56,055 nt of DNA. Origin: an uncultured Bacteroidales bacterium (GTDB lineage: Bacteria > Bacteroidota > Bacteroidia > Bacteroidales > F082). The notes beneath the pieces were generated by a model. That model worked only from the letters and a program-made list of their open reading frames with translations, made no database searches and was not told the DNA's origin. Below, one piece after another: positions 7,277-16,349 of this stretch. Each line of letters starts with the position of its first letter. Positions within the stretch are counted from its first letter, which is position 1. Both the position numbers and the translations under genes were made by a program. Where the stretch lies: positions 1 through 56,055 of the forward strand of contig ONKQ01000027.1 of assembly GCA_900318465.1 (NCBI GenBank). Direction: 5' to 3'.

Positions 7277-7333
7277 TTGGAAACAAATATGGTTTTCTAT
7301 CTTTTAATGATAGTATAAAACATTGGTTTCCAA
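7277..7333. terminator. Long hairpin between the HTH gene and the BspA-like gene
   Basis: TTGGAAAC 7277-7284 pairs with GTTTCCAA 7326-7333; inside, GTTTT/AAAAC and CTATC 7297-7301 with GATAG 7309-7313 extend the stem. No long T-tract follows, so it may be an attenuator, processing site or bidirectional terminator rather than a textbook one. Confidence 0.4.
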
Positions 7334-7392
7334 AGAAAAAGGATTTTACTTTGTGTTTTGATTATTTAAGTTAAATTCTAAAATCTAATGTT

Positions 7393-10300
7393 ATGAGTAT
7401 TAAATTCTTACCTTTGAAAAGGGCGGTTCATACTGCCCTGCTTGTCCTACTGATGAGTGTGGTGGGACTGACAAATGCAATGGCCCAGAGTTTCACTGTG
7501 GGCAACCTGAACTATTCCGTCAATAGCGACGGTGTTTCCGTGACTTTGACAGGCCATGTGGACGGCACATCAGCCACAGGCCCGTTAGTGATTCCAGAAT
7601 CTGTGACCTATAATGGCACGGCTTATTCTGTAACAATGATAGGCTATATGGCATTCCGTAATAATACTGGGCTTACTGGTAACCTTGTCATTCCTAATTC
7701 TGTGACAAATATTGGTACTAGAGCCTTCCAAAGTTGTATAGGCTTCACAGGTGTATTAACCATAGGCACTTCTTTGACTACAACGGGAAGTGAGGTTTTT
7801 GAGTATTGTAGTGGTCTAACAGAGATACACTACAATGCTATTAATTGTGAGGATTCTTATTCTGTTTTGAGTTATTGTGACGGTTTGCATACACTTGTGA
7901 TTGGAGATAATGTAGAGAGAATCCCGGGCGGTTGGTTCAGTGGCAGAGCCTTCACGGGCAGCTTGACCATCCCCAATTCCGTGACTTCGATAGGAGAGAG
8001 TGCTTTTCAAGGTTGCAGCGGTTTCACAGGCAGCCTGACTATCCCCAATTCCGTGACTTCAATTGGACAATATGCTTTCTCCGGTTGTAGCGGTTTCACA
8101 GGTAGTCTAACCATAGGCAATTCCGTGACAGAAATAAGCTATGCTGCTTTTTCAGGTTGCAGTGGTTTCACAGGTAGTCTAACCATAGGCAATTCCGTGA
8201 CTATAATAAACGCCTATGCTTTTTCAGGTTGCAGTGGTTTTACTGGTATCCTGACCATACCCAACTCGGTGACCAAGATTTATAATAGAGCTTTTCAGAA
8301 TTGTACTGGCTTTACGGGCAGCCTTGTTATCCCCAATTCGGTAACTTGGTTATCTGGATTTAATGGCTGTACTGGTTTCACAGGCAGTTTGGTTATCCCT
8401 AATTCCGTGGACACGATAGGCGGTTATGCTTTTCAGGGTTGCACTGGATTTACTGGAAGTTTGACTCTTGGCAATTCAGTAAATAGGATAGGCTTATATG
8501 CTTTTCAGGATTGCACTGGCTTTCTGGGAGTTTTGAACATTCCCAATTCCGTGACTTCAATTGGACAACATGCTTTCGAAGGATGTAGCGGTTTCATGGG
8601 TAGCCTAACCATCCCCAATTCCGTGACCTTAATAGAAGAAGAAGCTTTTTCATATTGCCGCGGTTTCACAGGCAGCCTAACCATCGGCAATTCTGTGACC
8701 ACGATAGGAAGTTCTGCTTTCAATTATTGCAGTTTCACAGGCAGCCTAACCATAGGCAATTCCGTGACTACGATAGGAGGTTCTGCTTTCTCTCGTTGCT
8801 ATGGCTTCAAAGGCAGCCTCACCATCCCCAATTCCGTGACTACAATTGGACAATATGCTTTCTCCGGTTGTAGCGGTTTCACAGGTAGTCTAACCATAGG
8901 CAATTCCGTGACCACGATAGGTGGTGCTGCTTTTGAAGGATGCAGCGGTTTTACAGGCAGCTTGACCATCCCCAATTCCGTGACCACGATAGGAGGTTCT
9001 GCTTTCTCTGGTTGCGGGGGGTTCACTGGTAGCCTAGTCATTCCAAACTCGGTATTAACAATAGATGAATATGCTTTCTCCGGTTGCAGCGGTATCACGG
9101 GCAATCTGACCATCCCCAATTCCATAACCACAATTAAGAAAGGAACTTTCAGCGGTTGTAGTGGCTTCACTGGCAACCTTGTGATTCCTAACTCGGTGGT
9201 CACGATTGGACAGAATGGAGATGTTTCTTATGAACAGGATGGTGCTTTCTACAATTGCAGCGGCTTCACTGGCCTGACCATTCCGAATTCCGTAATGGTG
9301 ATAGGTGGTGCTGCTTTCTATGGCTGTAGTGGTTTTACAGGCAGCCTGACCATCCCCAATTCCGTGACCACGATAGGTAGTGCTGCTTTCTATGGTTGCA
9401 GTGGTTTTACTGGCAGTCTGACCATTCCCAATTCCGTGACCACGATTGGTAGTTATGCTTTCTCTGGTTGCAGTGGTTTTACAGGCGATTTGGTTATCCC
9501 TAATTCAGTGTTCACTATTAAAAAATATGCTTTTAATAATTGCTCTGGTTTGACAAGCCTAACTATTGGTAATTCCGTGGTAACTATTGAAGAAGGCGCT
9601 TTTGCCTATTGCAGTGGATTCACTGGTGCATTGGTGATTCCTAATTCTGTATTCAGTATTGGAAGAACTGATAATTACGTATCTGGGGCATTTCAGAATT
9701 GCAGTGGTTTCACGAGTTTGGTATTGGGTGAATCTTTAATGACAATTGCTGGAAATGATTTTAGGAATTGCACTGGTTTCACCGAAATCTATTCAAACAA
9801 TGCCACGCCACCTATGATTATTATGAATAATACATTTTCGAACTTTTCCGTTCCTGTTTATGTTCCTTGCGGATCGGAAACGGACTATCAGGCAGCCACG
9901 GGTTGGAACAATTTCACCGAAATAAAGGGTCTTTGTGCTGGAACAGTCACAGTTGAGGCAAATCCTGCTGAAGGTGGCACAGTTGCAGGCGGAGGCTATT
10001 ACGAAAGCGGAACGCAATGCACTGTTACGGCGGTTGCCAATGAGGGCTTTGCTTTCGCCAATTGGACCAAAAACGGAGTGGTAGCCTCCACAAACGCTAC
10101 ATACACTTTCCCTGTGGCGGGTGATATGACTTTGGTGGCCAACTTTTTGCAAGATGGCAACATTGTCTTTGCAGATGCCAATGTAAAGGCCATTTGTGTG
10201 GAGCATTGGGACACCAATGGCGATGGCGAATTGAGTTATGTCGAGGCCGCATCGGTGTCGAGTTTGGAATACTATTTTGAATATAATGAAGAAATCACAT

Positions 10301-13300
10301 CGTTTGACGAACTGCAATACTTTATTGGATTGAATTCCATCGGGGATTATGCTTTTTATTATTGTTCTGGCCTCACTTCCATAGTGTTGCCCAGTTCTAT
10401 AACAACCATTGGGTATTACGCATTTTATTACTCTGACCTTCAATCAATCATTACATTGGCTTTAACTCCTCCTGTCATTAGTGGTTATTATACTTTCTCT
10501 GGACTTTACGACATATTACTTTTCGTGCCCTGTGGTGCGCTTGAGGCTTACCAGAATGCTAATTATTGGTCGAATTTTACCAATATTCTGCCAGGAACGT
10601 CCAATTATATTATCCAAGACGGCCTGCGTTATGAAATCACCAGTTCGAATCCGCCCCAAGCGAAGTTGATGGGATTTGCCGAAGGCACAATAGCGGCTGA
10701 AAATTTGGTAATTCCTGCTGCTATCAATAGTGAATGTCCTGAATTGAACTATGCCGTGACGGCAATTGCCGACAGTGCTTTCTACAACTGCAATAGCTTG
10801 ACAGGAACGCTTACGCTTCCTGAATCCATGACCACCATTGGAAACCGTACTTTCTTTAATTCAGGATTAACAGGCGACTTGGTAATCCCTGAAAACATAG
10901 TGATTATTGGCCCACAAACTTTTGCCTATTGTGGCTTTTCATCTCTTCATTTTAACGCCACCGATTGCGTAAGCATTGGACTGAACGATGAAGGTACATG
11001 GAATTTCGCCTTCTGGAACTGCACCCAATTGGAGGAAATCGTTATTGGCGACAACGTGACACAAATTCCGATTTATGCCTTTGCCAACACGAATGCCCAA
11101 AATTGCCGTGTGGATTTGGGAACAGGTGTTGCAACAATCAACAACTATGCATTTTATAATGGAACAAGCAATCCCACCTACAGCATCAAGGGGGCTTTGG
11201 TAATTCCTGCTTCGGTTGGCACGATAGGTTATTGTGCATTCTATGGATGTTCGGGCTTAACCGAGATTTGGAGCAAACGTCCGAGTGCACCCTACATCCA
11301 ATTCAACACCTTCACTGATGTTGACAATTCCATCCCAGTTCATGTGCCTTGCGGATCTACAAGCAGTTATCAATATTCTAACTACTGGTCGGCATTCACC
11401 AACTATGTTGAGAATCCCGCTGTGCTTATTGCGAGGTCGAATAATGAACTTTTGGGTATGGCTACGGTGACGAAGTATGGCGATTGCAACGACAATGTGA
11501 GCATTGTTCAGGCTATGCCTTACATGGGCGCGTTTGCCAGTTGGACCACTCCTGATGGCACTGTGGTTTCGACGAATGCCACCTATACTTTCGCACTTAC
11601 TCAAGATACGATTTTGACAGCCAACTTTGAACCTATGCCTAATGTGAATGCATTTGTTGGAGGCGGCTCCACCAATCATTGGGACGACCCCAACAACTGG
11701 TTGACAAACGAACTTCCGACAGCAATCTCCACGGTGAGCATTTTGGCTGATGTCGAGGTGAACGTGGATGCTTGTGTGCAAGGATTGACAGTTTACGGTA
11801 ACAATGTAGTCACCATTGCCCCCGATGCCCAATTGACAGTTGCTGGGACACTTGAATCGTCTTCGGCATCATCCATCGTTGTGGAAGATGGCGGTCAACT
11901 TGTACATACCAATGATGGAGTGTTGGCGACAGTAAAACGTATCGTTATGCCTTATACTATTGGCGAGCATGACGGTTGGCATTTGATTGCTTCCCCGTTG
12001 ACTGATGAGGTATTGGCCACAGAAGTGCAAAATATGACGGCAGAAGAATACGACTTGTATTATTACGATGAGCCTACCGTTTATTGGATTAATAATAAGG
12101 ATGCCGATAATAATTTCAACACACTTGGGAACGGTATAGGTTATCTATATGGCAACAAGTGCCTTGCACCTGATGAAGCACAGGTGGGTAATGAAGATAA
12201 CACCACGAACGAATATTTTCCATTCTATACTTTGTATGAAAATGGCATAAGTGAAAGCCTGTTCCTTGCCGATGAACTTGAAAATGCTGGATTGGGAACC
12301 ACTTCAATGACCAGCATAAGTTGGTACGCTACCACTAGTACGGGTTATTTGCAAAGTAACATCAGCATTTGGATGGCCAATGTGAATGAAAGTGGTTTGA
12401 CATCCACATCTCACAATATTAGTGGTATGACACTTGTTTATACGGGTGCCATGACACCAGAAATCGGTTGGAATGAGTTTGTTTTCAATGAAGATGGTTT
12501 CGCTTGGGATGGTGTAAGCAATGTTCTTATTTGTGTCCAACGGAACAATGGTGCTTGGCAACAAAATCCCATCAACTGGCAAAGTCATTATTGTGGTTTT
12601 TATGGTACGACATATAGCTATAGGGATTATACTCCTTATGATATGGCGACTGAAACATACGGAATGACAACTTCCACTTCTCGTGCCAACACTATTTTCA
12701 AAGGGCTTGGTGGACAGAATGAATCCATTACGATTTCTTTCATTGGTGAGCTCAAAAACGGCACCGCCGAAGTTAATGTGCCTTTGTCGTATACGACAGG
12801 CCACGCCCTGCAAGGCTTCAACCTTGTGGGCAACCCGTTTGCGCACAATGTCACCTCGTATGCTTCCGTCAATGTGGCCAATGGTTGCTATGTGATGAAC
12901 GAGGCAAAGGACGACCTTATTGTGAGTGAGATTTCTGAAGAGAATCCGCTGAAACCCGCCGAGGGCTTCTTCGTGAAAGCCACGGCTGCTGGCGCTTCCA
13001 TCACTTTCAACCCGGGTCGTGGGTCAACGGCAACACAAAGCGGCACCATCCGTGTGGAGTTGATGGAGAATGACAAACTCGTCGACCGCCTTCTTGTGAA
13101 GACTGCCGAGGGTCAGCCTTTGGAGAAGTTCTCCCTCAATGAGAGAAGGACAAGACTTTTCGCACAATGCGAGCGTCAGGAATTAGCCATCGTGCCTTGC
13201 GAGGGCAATGAGCAGGCTGTCAATTTCAAAGCCGCCAAGAACGGCCAATACACCATCTCCGTAAATGCTGACGGTCTGGATTTCAGCTATCTGCATCTCA

Positions 13301-13641
13301 TCGACAACCTCACGGGTGCGGATGTTGACCTGTTGGCTGAAACAAGCTATACCTTTGAGGCCAAAACGAGCGATTTTGCTTCGAGGTTCTTGTTGCGGTT
13401 TATTCCGAAAGACGGCTCTTCGACAAGCTCAGAGACCTTCGCTTTCATCAGCAACGGGAGTATTATCATCACTGCTACGGATACTAATTCCACGTTGCAG
13501 ATTGTTGATGTGATGGGCCGCGTGGTCGTTAATACAGACGTTACACGCAATGTCTCTACCAGCGGAATTTCGGCGGGTGTGTATGTTTTGCGTCTTATCA
13601 GCGGCAACGATGTTAGGACACAGAAAATTGTAGTGGAATAA
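7393..13641 (+). CDS. Giant BspA-like leucine-rich repeat surface protein with T9SS sorting domain
   Basis: A 2082-residue secreted protein. Residues 1-32 form a signal peptide ending AMAQ. Residues about 60-820 hold roughly 26 LRR_5 (TpLRR/BspA) units of about 23 residues built on SLTIPNSVTTIG...AFSGCSGFTG. Then come an InlB-B-like module (about 850-915, EGGTVAGGGYYESGTQ), an EF-hand-like DTNGDGELSY (about 940), further diverged LRR units (about 960-1300), a second InlB-B-like piece (about 1355-1415) and a beta-rich region. The last 75 residues are a type A T9SS sorting domain (LQIVDVMGRVVV...GVYVLRLISGND...KIVVE). BspA-type LRR proteins in oral and gut Bacteroidales bind fibronectin and other cells, so an adhesin role is likely. 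The start follows a short A/T-rich leader. An antisense reading of the repeats is only a shadow. Confidence 0.93.
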   Translation: MSIKFLPLKRAVHTALLVLLMSVVGLTNAMAQSFTVGNLNYSVNSDGVSVTLTGHVDGTSATGPLVIPESVTYNGTAYSVTMIGYMAFRNNTGLTGNLVIPNSVTNIGTRAFQSCIGFTGVLTIGTSLTTTGSEVFEYCSGLTEIHYNAINCEDSYSVLSYCDGLHTLVIGDNVERIPGGWFSGRAFTGSLTIPNSVTSIGESAFQGCSGFTGSLTIPNSVTSIGQYAFSGCSGFTGSLTIGNSVTEISYAAFSGCSGFTGSLTIGNSVTIINAYAFSGCSGFTGILTIPNSVTKIYNRAFQNCTGFTGSLVIPNSVTWLSGFNGCTGFTGSLVIPNSVDTIGGYAFQGCTGFTGSLTLGNSVNRIGLYAFQDCTGFLGVLNIPNSVTSIGQHAFEGCSGFMGSLTIPNSVTLIEEEAFSYCRGFTGSLTIGNSVTTIGSSAFNYCSFTGSLTIGNSVTTIGGSAFSRCYGFKGSLTIPNSVTTIGQYAFSGCSGFTGSLTIGNSVTTIGGAAFEGCSGFTGSLTIPNSVTTIGGSAFSGCGGFTGSLVIPNSVLTIDEYAFSGCSGITGNLTIPNSITTIKKGTFSGCSGFTGNLVIPNSVVTIGQNGDVSYEQDGAFYNCSGFTGLTIPNSVMVIGGAAFYGCSGFTGSLTIPNSVTTIGSAAFYGCSGFTGSLTIPNSVTTIGSYAFSGCSGFTGDLVIPNSVFTIKKYAFNNCSGLTSLTIGNSVVTIEEGAFAYCSGFTGALVIPNSVFSIGRTDNYVSGAFQNCSGFTSLVLGESLMTIAGNDFRNCTGFTEIYSNNATPPMIIMNNTFSNFSVPVYVPCGSETDYQAATGWNNFTEIKGLCAGTVTVEANPAEGGTVAGGGYYESGTQCTVTAVANEGFAFANWTKNGVVASTNATYTFPVAGDMTLVANFLQDGNIVFADANVKAICVEHWDTNGDGELSYVEAASVSSLEYYFEYNEEITSFDELQYFIGLNSIGDYAFYYCSGLTSIVLPSSITTIGYYAFYYSDLQSIITLALTPPVISGYYTFSGLYDILLFVPCGALEAYQNANYWSNFTNILPGTSNYIIQDGLRYEITSSNPPQAKLMGFAEGTIAAENLVIPAAINSECPELNYAVTAIADSAFYNCNSLTGTLTLPESMTTIGNRTFFNSGLTGDLVIPENIVIIGPQTFAYCGFSSLHFNATDCVSIGLNDEGTWNFAFWNCTQLEEIVIGDNVTQIPIYAFANTNAQNCRVDLGTGVATINNYAFYNGTSNPTYSIKGALVIPASVGTIGYCAFYGCSGLTEIWSKRPSAPYIQFNTFTDVDNSIPVHVPCGSTSSYQYSNYWSAFTNYVENPAVLIARSNNELLGMATVTKYGDCNDNVSIVQAMPYMGAFASWTTPDGTVVSTNATYTFALTQDTILTANFEPMPNVNAFVGGGSTNHWDDPNNWLTNELPTAISTVSILADVEVNVDACVQGLTVYGNNVVTIAPDAQLTVAGTLESSSASSIVVEDGGQLVHTNDGVLATVKRIVMPYTIGEHDGWHLIASPLTDEVLATEVQNMTAEEYDLYYYDEPTVYWINNKDADNNFNTLGNGIGYLYGNKCLAPDEAQVGNEDNTTNEYFPFYTLYENGISESLFLADELENAGLGTTSMTSISWYATTSTGYLQSNISIWMANVNESGLTSTSHNISGMTLVYTGAMTPEIGWNEFVFNEDGFAWDGVSNVLICVQRNNGAWQQNPINWQSHYCGFYGTTYSYRDYTPYDMATETYGMTTSTSRANTIFKGLGGQNESITISFIGELKNGTAEVNVPLSYTTGHALQGFNLVGNPFAHNVTSYASVNVANGCYVMNEAKDDLIVSEISEENPLKPAEGFFVKATAAGASITFNPGRGSTATQSGTIRVELMENDKLVDRLLVKTAEGQPLEKFSLNERRTRLFAQCERQELAIVPCEGNEQAVNFKAAKNGQYTISVNADGLDFSYLHLIDNLTGADVDLLAETSYTFEAKTSDFASRFLLRFIPKDGSSTSSETFAFISNGSIIITATDTNSTLQIVDVMGRVVVNTDVTRNVSTSGISAGVYVLRLISGNDVRTQKIVVE
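7660..9780 (+). repeat. Tandem LRR coding repeats (about 69-bp period)
   Basis: About 26 near-identical units within the BspA-like gene, each including variants of ATCCCCAATTCCGTGAC and GGTTGCAGCGGTTTCACAGG. High DNA identity between units suggests recent expansion or homogenisation, so copy number may vary between strains. Confidence 0.9.
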
Positions 13642-13652
13642 TCGATGGTGTT

Positions 13653-13731
13653 TGTAGGGCTGTCGTATTACGGTAGCCGCACCCAATCAATCGGTTATAT
13701 GATGCGGCTGCCACGGTGTGACAGCCCTACA
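13653..13731. repeat. Intergenic inverted repeat after the BspA-like gene
   Basis: TGTAGGGCTGTC 13653-13664 pairs with GACAGCCCTACA 13720-13731, and AGCCGCA 13675-13681 pairs with TGCGGCT 13703-13709. The 79-bp element lies 11 bases after the stop. It may act as a terminator, but there is no T-tract; it looks like a dispersed Bacteroidales repeat. Confidence 0.7.
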
Positions 13732-13786
13732 AGGCCAAACGAACCCTTTTGAATCTTTAAAATTTGAATTTTAAATCAATAGAAAT

Positions 13787-14047
13787 ATGAAAAAACTATC
13801 AATAACAATCGCTCTCCTTCTCGGAATGAGTATTACAACCTTTGCCTCCCCCGATGGCGGTGGATTGTTCCAACGCGGAATGGTTCCCGATGAGGAATAT
13901 TTTGGCTCTCGCATTAATGAAAGGCCAATAATGCCATATCACGAACTGAATACCAACCAACCAGCCTGCACTCCCTTGGGCAGCGGCATTGCCGTTCTAT
14001 TAGGTCTTGGAGCGGCTTATCTCGTTGGCAAGAAAAGCAAGGAATAA
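13787..14047 (+). CDS. Small exported protein with C-terminal membrane anchor, unknown function
   Basis: An 86-residue protein I do not recognise by name. Residues 1-20 are a signal peptide (KKLSITIALLLGMSITTFAS). A hydrophilic middle follows (GGLFQRGMVPDEEYFGSR). The C-terminus is tripartite: a short PLGSG motif, a hydrophobic helix (IAVLLGLGAAYLVG) and a basic end (KKSKE). This layout recalls sorting tags of the PEP-CTERM or GlyGly-CTERM kind, although the motif differs; it may simply be a membrane anchor. It lies between a T9SS cargo gene and a hexosaminidase gene and ends just before a strong terminator, so it probably belongs with the upstream transcript or has its own. Confidence 0.75.
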   Translation: MKKLSITIALLLGMSITTFASPDGGGLFQRGMVPDEEYFGSRINERPIMPYHELNTNQPACTPLGSGIAVLLGLGAAYLVGKKSKE

Positions 14048-14068
14048 TGGATTTGGGTTAATACAAAA

Positions 14069-14105
14069 CAGCGCATCCGAAAATTTCGGGCGCGCTGTTT
14101 TTTTG
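14069..14105 (+). terminator. Rho-independent terminator, second copy of the tsf terminator
   Basis: Same stem as at 6027 with a single C/T change, followed by seven T and by GTGTATTGGGAAA. It ends the transcript of the small exported protein. Confidence 0.85.
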
Positions 14106-14122
14106 TGTATTGGGAAAATCAA

Positions 14123-14130
14123 TATCTTTG
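14123..14130 (+). promoter_or_regulatory. -7 promoter box of the GH20 gene
   Basis: TATCTTTG, 17 bases after the TTTG at the end of the terminator T-tract and 21 bases before the ATG at 14152. It supports the 14152 start over one at 14110. Confidence 0.55.
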
Positions 14131-14151
14131 CCCCAAATTAATTCCATTCCT

Positions 14152-16302
14152 ATGAAAAAAATATTCCTGTTCTGCATCGCGGCGCTAATCCTTTCCGCCT
14201 GCACAAAACAGCAACTTCCCGTTGCCAATTACGACATCATCCCGCAACCCAAAGAGGTGCAACTGAACGACAACGGTGCTTTCGTATTGAGCCCCAAGAC
14301 CGTTGTCTATTATGAAGCCGACCTGCACCGTGAGGCACAGTTTCTTAGCGAGTATGTCAACGACATCCTTGGCTTTGGTCTGAAACTCAAGGAAATGCAA
14401 GGTGAGAAAGCTGACGGTATCGTGCTGAAATTAGCTCCCGTCGATTTCGGTCAGGCTGAGTCATACGAAATCAGCGTTACGCCAAAGCAAGTTGTCATTA
14501 AAGGTGCTGACGCGGCGGGCGTGTTCTACGGCATCCAAACCCTTCGCAAGAGTTTGCCAATTCCTCTGAAGAATTCAACTGACAACTCTCAACTCTCAAC
14601 TGTCAACTGTCAACTCCCCTGCGGCACAATCAAAGACTACCCCAATTTCGCCTATCGTGGTATGCACTTAGACCCTTGCCGCCACTTCATCCCTTTGGAC
14701 TCGGTGAAGGTTTATTTGGATATGATGGCCATGCACAACATGAACCAGTTCCATTTCCACCTTTCCGAAGACCAAGGCTGGCGCATCGAAATCAAGAAAT
14801 ATCCCGAATTGACGGAAATTGGCGCGTATCGTAAGGGCACGGTCATCGGGCATAATGGGAATTTGTACGACACCATCCGTCACGGCGGCTACTACACCCA
14901 AGACGAACTCCGCGACCTCATCCAGTATGCCGCCGAGCGTCACATCAACATCATCCCCGAAATCGACCTGCCGGGCCACATGCAGGCGGCTTTGGCCTGT
15001 TATCCCAACATGGGCTGCACGGGCGGCCCTTACGAGGTTTGGAAGCGTTGGGGCGTTTCGGAAGACGTGCTTTGTGCTGGCAACGAGGAAGCTATGCAAT
15101 TCGCCGAGGATGTGCTCAATGAAGTGATGGATTTGTTCCCCTCGCCCTATATCCACATCGGCGGCGACGAGTGCCCCAAGGTGCGTTGGGAAAAGTGCCC
15201 AAAATGCCAAGCCAAAATCAAGGAGTTAGGTATCAAGAAAGATGACAAGTTCTCCGCCGAGGACTATCTGCAAAGCTATGTGATGAACCGCATGGCGAAG
15301 GTGGTGGAGGCGCGTGGCCGCCGTGTCATCGGTTGGGACGAGATTCTGGAAGGCAACGTTTCCGAGACGGCCATCATCATGAGTTGGCGCGGTACGGAAG
15401 GCGGTATCGAGGCGGCACGCAATGGCCATGATGTGATTATGGCGCCCTCGTCGCATCTCTATTTCGACTATTACCAAAGCGAGGACATTGCCAGCGAACC
15501 CATGTGCATCGGTGGCTACTTGCCCGTGGAGCGCGTGTACGAGTTCCAGCCGCTGCCTGAGGTACTAACGCCTGAAGAGCAAAAGCACATCATTGGTGTG
15601 CAGGCCAACATTTGGACGGAATACATCGCCCATTTCTGGCATGTGCAATACATGGCCTTGCCGCGTATGGAAGCCTTGACAGAAATACAGTGGAACAATC
15701 CAAAAGAGCGTGACTTTGAATCGTTTGTGGAGCGTTGCAAGAAAATGAGGCAGTTTTACGAACTTTATCATTACACCTACGCCGACCATATCTTCAACCC
15801 GAAAGCATGGGCCGACACGGTTGCACCGAATCTGGCCACGCGCAAGCCGATTTCTTTGCGCCAGCAGCCTGCCGAAAAATACACATACGGTGGTGCCAAG
15901 GTGTTGAGTGATGGCAATTTGGGTCGGGGAGCATACAATTCAGGGCGTTGGTTGGGTTTCTGTGGCTATCCTTTGGATGCTGTCATCGACTTGGAGCAAT
16001 CCGCTGAAATGCACCATGTGCGTTTTCATGCCTTGGTCAATAAAGGTGCTTGGATTTACAATCCGCGTCAGGTTAAGGTGTTGGTTTCGGATGATGGTGA
16101 GCGGTTTGCGGAGGTGGCCGTCAAAGCCTTCCCGATTTCCACATGGGAGGACAAGGATGGCATTTTTGTCTATGAGTTGGAGTTTGAGCCGATAACCGCA
16201 CGTTATGTCGAGGTTGTGATTGAAGGCTTCGACTTGCCGGCGGATCACGATGGCTACGGTAATCCAGCGTGGTTGTTCGTGGATGAGATTGAGATAGAAT
16301 GA
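14152..16302 (+). CDS. Beta-N-acetylhexosaminidase, GH20 lipoprotein
   Basis: A 716-residue enzyme that removes terminal GlcNAc/GalNAc from glycans. A lipoprotein signal ends at Cys17 (LILSAC), so it is probably anchored in the outer membrane. Residues about 25-140 are the GH20b domain; the catalytic barrel follows with MHLDPCRHF, HFHLSEDQGWRIE, DLPGHMQAA and the acid/base pair Asp339-Glu340 in HIGGDECPK. The last 130 residues form a discoidin/F5-8C-like beta domain (LGFCGYPLDAVIDL...). Residues 141-155 (NSTDNSQLSTVNCQL) are encoded by six tandem heptamers and lie in the linker between GH20b and barrel, an unusual in-frame repeat insertion. Convergent with the gingipain gene across a shared terminator. 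Confidence 0.95.
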   Translation: MKKIFLFCIAALILSACTKQQLPVANYDIIPQPKEVQLNDNGAFVLSPKTVVYYEADLHREAQFLSEYVNDILGFGLKLKEMQGEKADGIVLKLAPVDFGQAESYEISVTPKQVVIKGADAAGVFYGIQTLRKSLPIPLKNSTDNSQLSTVNCQLPCGTIKDYPNFAYRGMHLDPCRHFIPLDSVKVYLDMMAMHNMNQFHFHLSEDQGWRIEIKKYPELTEIGAYRKGTVIGHNGNLYDTIRHGGYYTQDELRDLIQYAAERHINIIPEIDLPGHMQAALACYPNMGCTGGPYEVWKRWGVSEDVLCAGNEEAMQFAEDVLNEVMDLFPSPYIHIGGDECPKVRWEKCPKCQAKIKELGIKKDDKFSAEDYLQSYVMNRMAKVVEARGRRVIGWDEILEGNVSETAIIMSWRGTEGGIEAARNGHDVIMAPSSHLYFDYYQSEDIASEPMCIGGYLPVERVYEFQPLPEVLTPEEQKHIIGVQANIWTEYIAHFWHVQYMALPRMEALTEIQWNNPKERDFESFVERCKKMRQFYELYHYTYADHIFNPKAWADTVAPNLATRKPISLRQQPAEKYTYGGAKVLSDGNLGRGAYNSGRWLGFCGYPLDAVIDLEQSAEMHHVRFHALVNKGAWIYNPRQVKVLVSDDGERFAEVAVKAFPISTWEDKDGIFVYELEFEPITARYVEVVIEGFDLPADHDGYGNPAWLFVDEIEIE
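14575..14616 (+). repeat. Six tandem heptamers (TCAACTG type) inside the GH20 gene
   Basis: TCAACTG, ACAACTC, TCAACTC, TCAACTG, TCAACTG, TCAACTC in a row: 42 bases, so the reading frame is kept and 14 codons are added. Such CAACT-word arrays are usually intergenic in Bacteroidales. Confidence 0.9.
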
Positions 16303-16331
16303 AAAAAGGACGCCAAACGGCGTCCTTTTTT
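16302..16331. terminator. Bidirectional terminator between GH20 and the Rgp-like gingipain gene
   Basis: A6 then GGACGCC, loop AAAC, GGCGTCC then T6. With the A-tract on one side and the T-tract on the other it can end both convergent transcripts. Confidence 0.9.
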
Positions 16332-16349
16332 CATATAGACAGGTCATTC

